From an uncultured Bacteroidota bacterium (GTDB taxonomy: Bacteria > Bacteroidota > Bacteroidia > Bacteroidales > UBA932), in the NCBI GenBank assembly GCA_937901965.1, contig CALGSW010000016.1, positions 62,001 to 126,000 of the forward strand: 64,000 nt of DNA, in the 5' to 3' direction. Within the stretch, counting starts at the first letter, position 1. Each line of letters begins with the position of its first letter. Positions 60,679 to 64,000 of this stretch are shown here, piece by piece. The notes under the pieces are model-generated. The model saw only the letters and a program-made list of their open reading frames with translations, made no database searches and had not been told where the DNA came from. Made by a program: the position numbers and the translations under genes.

Positions 60679-60686
60679 AACCCCTC

Positions 60687-61274
60687 CTATTTAATTTTAG
60701 TCTTTAACTTGTTGAACAGAACCAGAAGATAACCCAATGCTATAAAAGCGCCCGGAGCAAGAACAAATACAAGAATTCCGTCTCCGTTAATAAATTTAAT
60801 TCCAAATGCCGAAGCGCTTCCAAGCATCTCTCTAACCAGTCCCAGAACAGTCAGAGATGCAGTAAAACCTAAACCTATACCTAAGCCATCAAGGAGAGAG
60901 TCAGTAACACCGTTCTTAGATGCAAATGCCTCAGCACGCCCGAGAACTATACAGTTAACAACAATCAATGGTATAAATATCCCCAGAGTTTCGTACAAAC
61001 CAGGAGTAAAAGCCTGCATAACAAACTGAAGAATAGTAACAAATGCAGCAATAACAACAATGTAAGAGGGTATTCTCACCTTAGCAGGAACAAATCCGGC
61101 AATAGCAGATATTGCCATATTAGATAACATTAGTACAAACATTGTTGCCAGACCCATTCCAAGTCCGTTAATGGCAGATGTAGTGGTACCAAGAGTGGGA
61201 CACATACCAAGCAAGAGAACAAACGTAGGGTTTTCTTTAATTATCCCTCTGGTTATCAAATTTAGCTTACTCAT
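60687..61274 (-). CDS. rnfE: Rnf complex subunit RnfE
   Basis: A 195-residue six-helix membrane protein, the paralogue of RnfA (LGMCPTLGTTTSAINGLGMG near 23-42). The start overlaps the end of rnfG by 8 bp, and rnfA follows after 8 bp. Confidence 0.95.
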   Translation of the reverse strand: MSKLNLITRGIIKENPTFVLLLGMCPTLGTTTSAINGLGMGLATMFVLMLSNMAISAIAGFVPAKVRIPSYIVVIAAFVTILQFVMQAFTPGLYETLGIFIPLIVVNCIVLGRAEAFASKNGVTDSLLDGLGIGLGFTASLTVLGLVREMLGSASAFGIKFINGDGILVFVLAPGAFIALGYLLVLFNKLKTKIK

Positions 61275-61869
61275 CTGCTACCTCCTTTTTTACATTACCT
61301 TCATTACAAAGCTTATAAACCTCCCACGCAGACGTTACGGCATCGCAAAAGGCTCTTGATGTGATTGTTGAAGCTGTTATTGCATCAACATCCCCGCCAT
61401 CTTTTTTAACAAGAAGTTTAAAGTCTTGCGGATTCTTTCCCTGAAACTGTACACTGAAGTTACTTTTCCCCTCAATCATCTTATCCCCGAGACCGGGAGT
61501 CTCTGCATGCGAGAGGACTGCAGTATTATTAATAGTACCATCAATATTAAATCCCACCATCAGTACAATTCTTCCCCCGAACCCTCCGGTTGTGAAACTC
61601 TCAACTGCATACCCTACAATTTCTCCTCCACTCTTAGCCGGATATACAATATAGCTCTTACCATCAAACACCTTTTCAAACTTTTCTGCCGATGGATTAT
61701 TATCAAAAGCAGGTACCACTTTAGAAATTGCATTATTTATCTTGGCAACCTGAGCTGTATCAATAGGGCCCTTTGTCAATGCATATACAACGCCCAATAA
61801 AGCAGAAGAAACCAGCGTAATTGAAGCCAGGGTTATCACCATATTTTTAAGCGTAGACTCTTTAGCCAT
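61267..61869 (-). CDS. rnfG: Rnf complex subunit RnfG (covalent FMN)
   Basis: A 200-residue protein with one N-terminal membrane helix and a periplasmic FMN-binding domain. The covalent FMN attachment motif is DAITASTITSRAF near residues 168-180. It overlaps rnfD by 8 bp and rnfE by 8 bp, so these genes are translationally coupled. Confidence 0.95.
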   Translation of the reverse strand: MAKESTLKNMVITLASITLVSSALLGVVYALTKGPIDTAQVAKINNAISKVVPAFDNNPSAEKFEKVFDGKSYIVYPAKSGGEIVGYAVESFTTGGFGGRIVLMVGFNIDGTINNTAVLSHAETPGLGDKMIEGKSNFSVQFQGKNPQDFKLLVKKDGGDVDAITASTITSRAFCDAVTSAWEVYKLCNEGNVKKEVADE

Positions 61870-62863
61870 GTTTCACCTCCTTTCCGAACTTTGCAGGTTT
61901 CATATACATGTTTATAAGCGGAACTGTAGCGTTCATAATCAGTATTGCGAATGAGATACCCTCAGGGTAAGCACCCCAGTATCTTATAAGCATTGTTATT
62001 ATACCTATCCCCACTCCATACAGCACCATCCCCTTTTTACTCATAGGGGAGGTTACATAATCTGTAGCCATAAATATGGATCCTATTAAAATACCTCCTG
62101 TTAAAACATTAAACAGAGGATCAGCATACATCTGAGGATTAATCAGCCAGAAAATACCGGAAAAAAGAAGTACTGTTCCAATGATTGCCAGCGGGATATG
62201 TGGCCTTATAACCCTCCTTATCAGAAGATAAACAAATCCAAGAATAAGAGCAAGAGCCGATACCTCGCCCACAGAACCCCCTATCTTTGAAAAGAGCATC
62301 TGAGCATACGAGAAATTATTCTCCGAGAATATCTGATCCATTGTAAGTCCCTTTGCAAGCCCCTCTTTAACAATTGAAAGAGCCGTTGCTCCTGAGCTTG
62401 CATCTATCCCCTCCCTGAACCATGAAGTAGGGATTGAATAGTCTGTCATAATCACAGGAAAGGATACAAGAAGAAATACCCGTCCCACAAGAGCCGGATT
62501 GAAGAGATTCTGTCCTACTCCTCCAAAAGTCATCTTTGCTATACCTATTGCAACGACAGAACCTATGAACATTATCCACCACGGAGAGTTTGGAGGGAGG
62601 TTTAGTGATAGCAGCAGTCCCGTAAGAGCGGCAGAATAGTCGTTAACGGTTATTTTTGATTTGACAATATATCTCTGAATCACATACTCCACAGCAACAG
62701 CTGTGGCAACACCCACAAGCGCAAGCTTAATGGCAGAGAACCCAAAGAAATAAACCGACACAAGCAACGATGGCACAAGAGCAATAATCACATCTCTCAT
62801 CAGGCTCTTGGTTGACTCGTTTCCATGCAGGTGCGGTGCCGGTGAAACTATCAGTTTTTTCAT
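61862..62863 (-). CDS. rnfD: Rnf complex subunit RnfD (covalent FMN)
   Basis: A 333-residue protein with about ten membrane helices. The SGATAL segment near residues 157-162 is the covalent FMN site of the RnfD/NqrB family. It lies 17 bp after rnfC. Confidence 0.95.
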   Translation of the reverse strand: MKKLIVSPAPHLHGNESTKSLMRDVIIALVPSLLVSVYFFGFSAIKLALVGVATAVAVEYVIQRYIVKSKITVNDYSAALTGLLLSLNLPPNSPWWIMFIGSVVAIGIAKMTFGGVGQNLFNPALVGRVFLLVSFPVIMTDYSIPTSWFREGIDASSGATALSIVKEGLAKGLTMDQIFSENNFSYAQMLFSKIGGSVGEVSALALILGFVYLLIRRVIRPHIPLAIIGTVLLFSGIFWLINPQMYADPLFNVLTGGILIGSIFMATDYVTSPMSKKGMVLYGVGIGIITMLIRYWGAYPEGISFAILIMNATVPLINMYMKPAKFGKEVKHG

Positions 62864-62880
62864 ATCTGGAATTTAGGTTT

Positions 62881-64000
62881 TTACTTTTTTGGTCTGCTTC
62901 TAATTATCTTAAGAACTTTTGTTTTTGAAAGCCTTATTGTATCAAGCAAAGGAATATCCGCCGGACATACATAAAGACAACTTCCGCACTCTATGCAGTC
63001 ATGAACCATATTGGCCTCAAGATCCTCAATTCGGTTCGCCCTTGAAAGTCTGTTGAGCAGGTATGGCTCAAGCCCCATAGGGCAGGCATCCACACATTTG
63101 GCACATCTGATGCAGTTCGCCTCCTCACCCCTCTTTGTCTCCTCCTCTGTCAAAAGAAGTAAAGCCGATGTACTCTTTACCGACGCAGCCTCAATCCTTG
63201 ACACCGCTTTACCCATCATTGGTCCGCCGCTAACCAGTTTCTCTGCATCTTTAGGAAAACCGCCCACGGCAAATATCATAGACTCAAATGTTGTTCCCAC
63301 TCTCATCCTGAAGTTTCTCTGCTCAGGCATACATTTGCCGGTCACAGTAACTACCCCCTCAAACAGAGGTTTGTTCTTCTGAACAGCCTCATATACCGCC
63401 AAGGCAGTGCCCACATTCTGAACAACAACCCCTACATCAATAGGTAACCCCATAGAGGGAACCTGTCTGCCTGTTATAGCGTCTATAAGCTGCTTTTCCC
63501 CACCCTGAGGATATCTCTTTTTAAGCGATACTATCTTAATCTCCTGATAGCCCTTTGACGCTATCTCCTTCATCTTTTTAATTGCTTGAGGCTTATTCTC
63601 CTCAATACCCAGATAGGCCCTCTTCACTCCAAGAGCAGACATCATCAGTTTAACACCAATAAGTATCTCCTCGGTATTTTCAAGCATTATCCTGTAGTCA
63701 GATGTGAGATACGGCTCACACTCCGCTCCGTTAACCAAAAGGAATTCCGCTTTTTTCCCAGGAGGAGGCGACAGTTTTATATGCGTAGGGAAAGCAGCGC
63801 CACCCAGTCCTACTACACCGCACTCAGCTATTTTTGCAATAATATCCTGTGGAGAGTCTTTTATTACTCTGTTAATCTCCGGAGTTCTGTCAATACTCTC
63901 CATCCACTCATCTCCCTCTACATTAACCACAACGTGCTGAACAAGATTTCCCGCAAGATCAGGGAGCATCTCAATTGAGTTCACTGTTCCTGATACTGAG
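62881..64000 (-). CDS. rnfC: Rnf complex subunit RnfC, 5' end cut by window edge
   Basis: At least 373 residues are visible; the frame is open to the window end and its first residues (SVSGTVNSIEM) are the barrel-sandwich segment normally inside RnfC, so the true start lies outside. It has the NADH/FMN-binding region (ECGVVGLGGAAFPTHIKLSP) and two 4Fe-4S motifs: CIRCAKCVDACP and CIECGSCLYVCP. RnfC is the NAD+-reducing cytoplasmic subunit. rnfB should lie beyond the window edge. Confidence 0.96.
   Translation of the reverse strand, partial: SVSGTVNSIEMLPDLAGNLVQHVVVNVEGDEWMESIDRTPEINRVIKDSPQDIIAKIAECGVVGLGGAAFPTHIKLSPPPGKKAEFLLVNGAECEPYLTSDYRIMLENTEEILIGVKLMMSALGVKRAYLGIEENKPQAIKKMKEIASKGYQEIKIVSLKKRYPQGGEKQLIDAITGRQVPSMGLPIDVGVVVQNVGTALAVYEAVQKNKPLFEGVVTVTGKCMPEQRNFRMRVGTTFESMIFAVGGFPKDAEKLVSGGPMMGKAVSRIEAASVKSTSALLLLTEEETKRGEEANCIRCAKCVDACPMGLEPYLLNRLSRANRIEDLEANMVHDCIECGSCLYVCPADIPLLDTIRLSKTKVLKIIRSRPKK

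Noticed and set aside
1..64000. CRISPR array or cas genes
   Set aside because: No regularly spaced repeats with unique spacers were seen; the repeats at 8873, 12439 and 54490 have no spacers of the right size.

Overview
The window looks like the chromosome of an anaerobic, fermentative Bacteroidales-type bacterium. The evidence is an ECF sigma/FecR pair with STN and CarboxypepD_reg proteins, a TonB-dependent receptor with a CarboxypepD_reg head, BACON domains, a CCDC81-type HU protein, and repeated TAnnTTTG promoter motifs (the Bacteroidetes -7 element). An Rnf complex and NuoE/NuoF-type NADH subunits point to ferredoxin/NAD-linked anaerobic energy metabolism.

Layout. 1-1776: NADH-oxidising diaphorase module (minus strand), followed downstream by a 2Fe-2S protein cut by the window edge. 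2022-6233: ECF sigma factor and FecR anti-sigma factor flanked by two paralogous exported CarboxypepD_reg proteins. 6447-35732: a 29.3 kb genomic island in the 3' end of a tRNA-Asn gene, bounded by 48-bp direct repeats. It holds a tyrosine integrase with paired arm-type sites, an excisionase-like HTH protein beside 11-bp iterons, a DUF4373 protein and a TOPRIM/RecA primase-helicase. Its cargo is a BACON/BspA-LRR lipoprotein, an intact IS3-family element, several unknown genes, an M48 peptidase and a TerB-like protein. A complete type 1 BREX locus (brxA-brxB-brxC-pglX-[DUF6088/AbiEii]-pglZ-brxL) fills the right half. No conjugation or capsid genes are visible, so the island resembles a phage satellite or a non-self-transmissible element with its own replication module.

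35863-53520: housekeeping and envelope genes: HU-like protein, AraC regulator with membrane domain, MATE exporter, serine hydrolase, TonB receptor, GNAT, a gluzincin-like peptidase, a NamZ/DUF1343 lipoprotein, an RND efflux operon, TrmH, then moaA and moaC. 53539-54468 is a MOSC-Mog fusion. 54469-58330 is a mosaic of inverted, hairpin-forming repeats around a polyferredoxin membrane protein, an aspartyl-protease-like protein and an RHS gene fragment. 58333-59741 is a molybdate/tungstate-type ABC permease and ATPase. 59785-64000 is a TPR protein and rnfA, E, G, D, C (rnfC cut by the edge).

The most interesting points are these. (1) A DUF6088/AbiEii toxin-antitoxin pair sits inside the BREX operon with its own palindromic operator over a promoter, which may put pglZ and brxL under antitoxin control. 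(2) A repeat family at 54.5-58.3 kb has hairpin stems showing compensatory changes between copies. (3) The island couples a satellite-like replication module to BREX.
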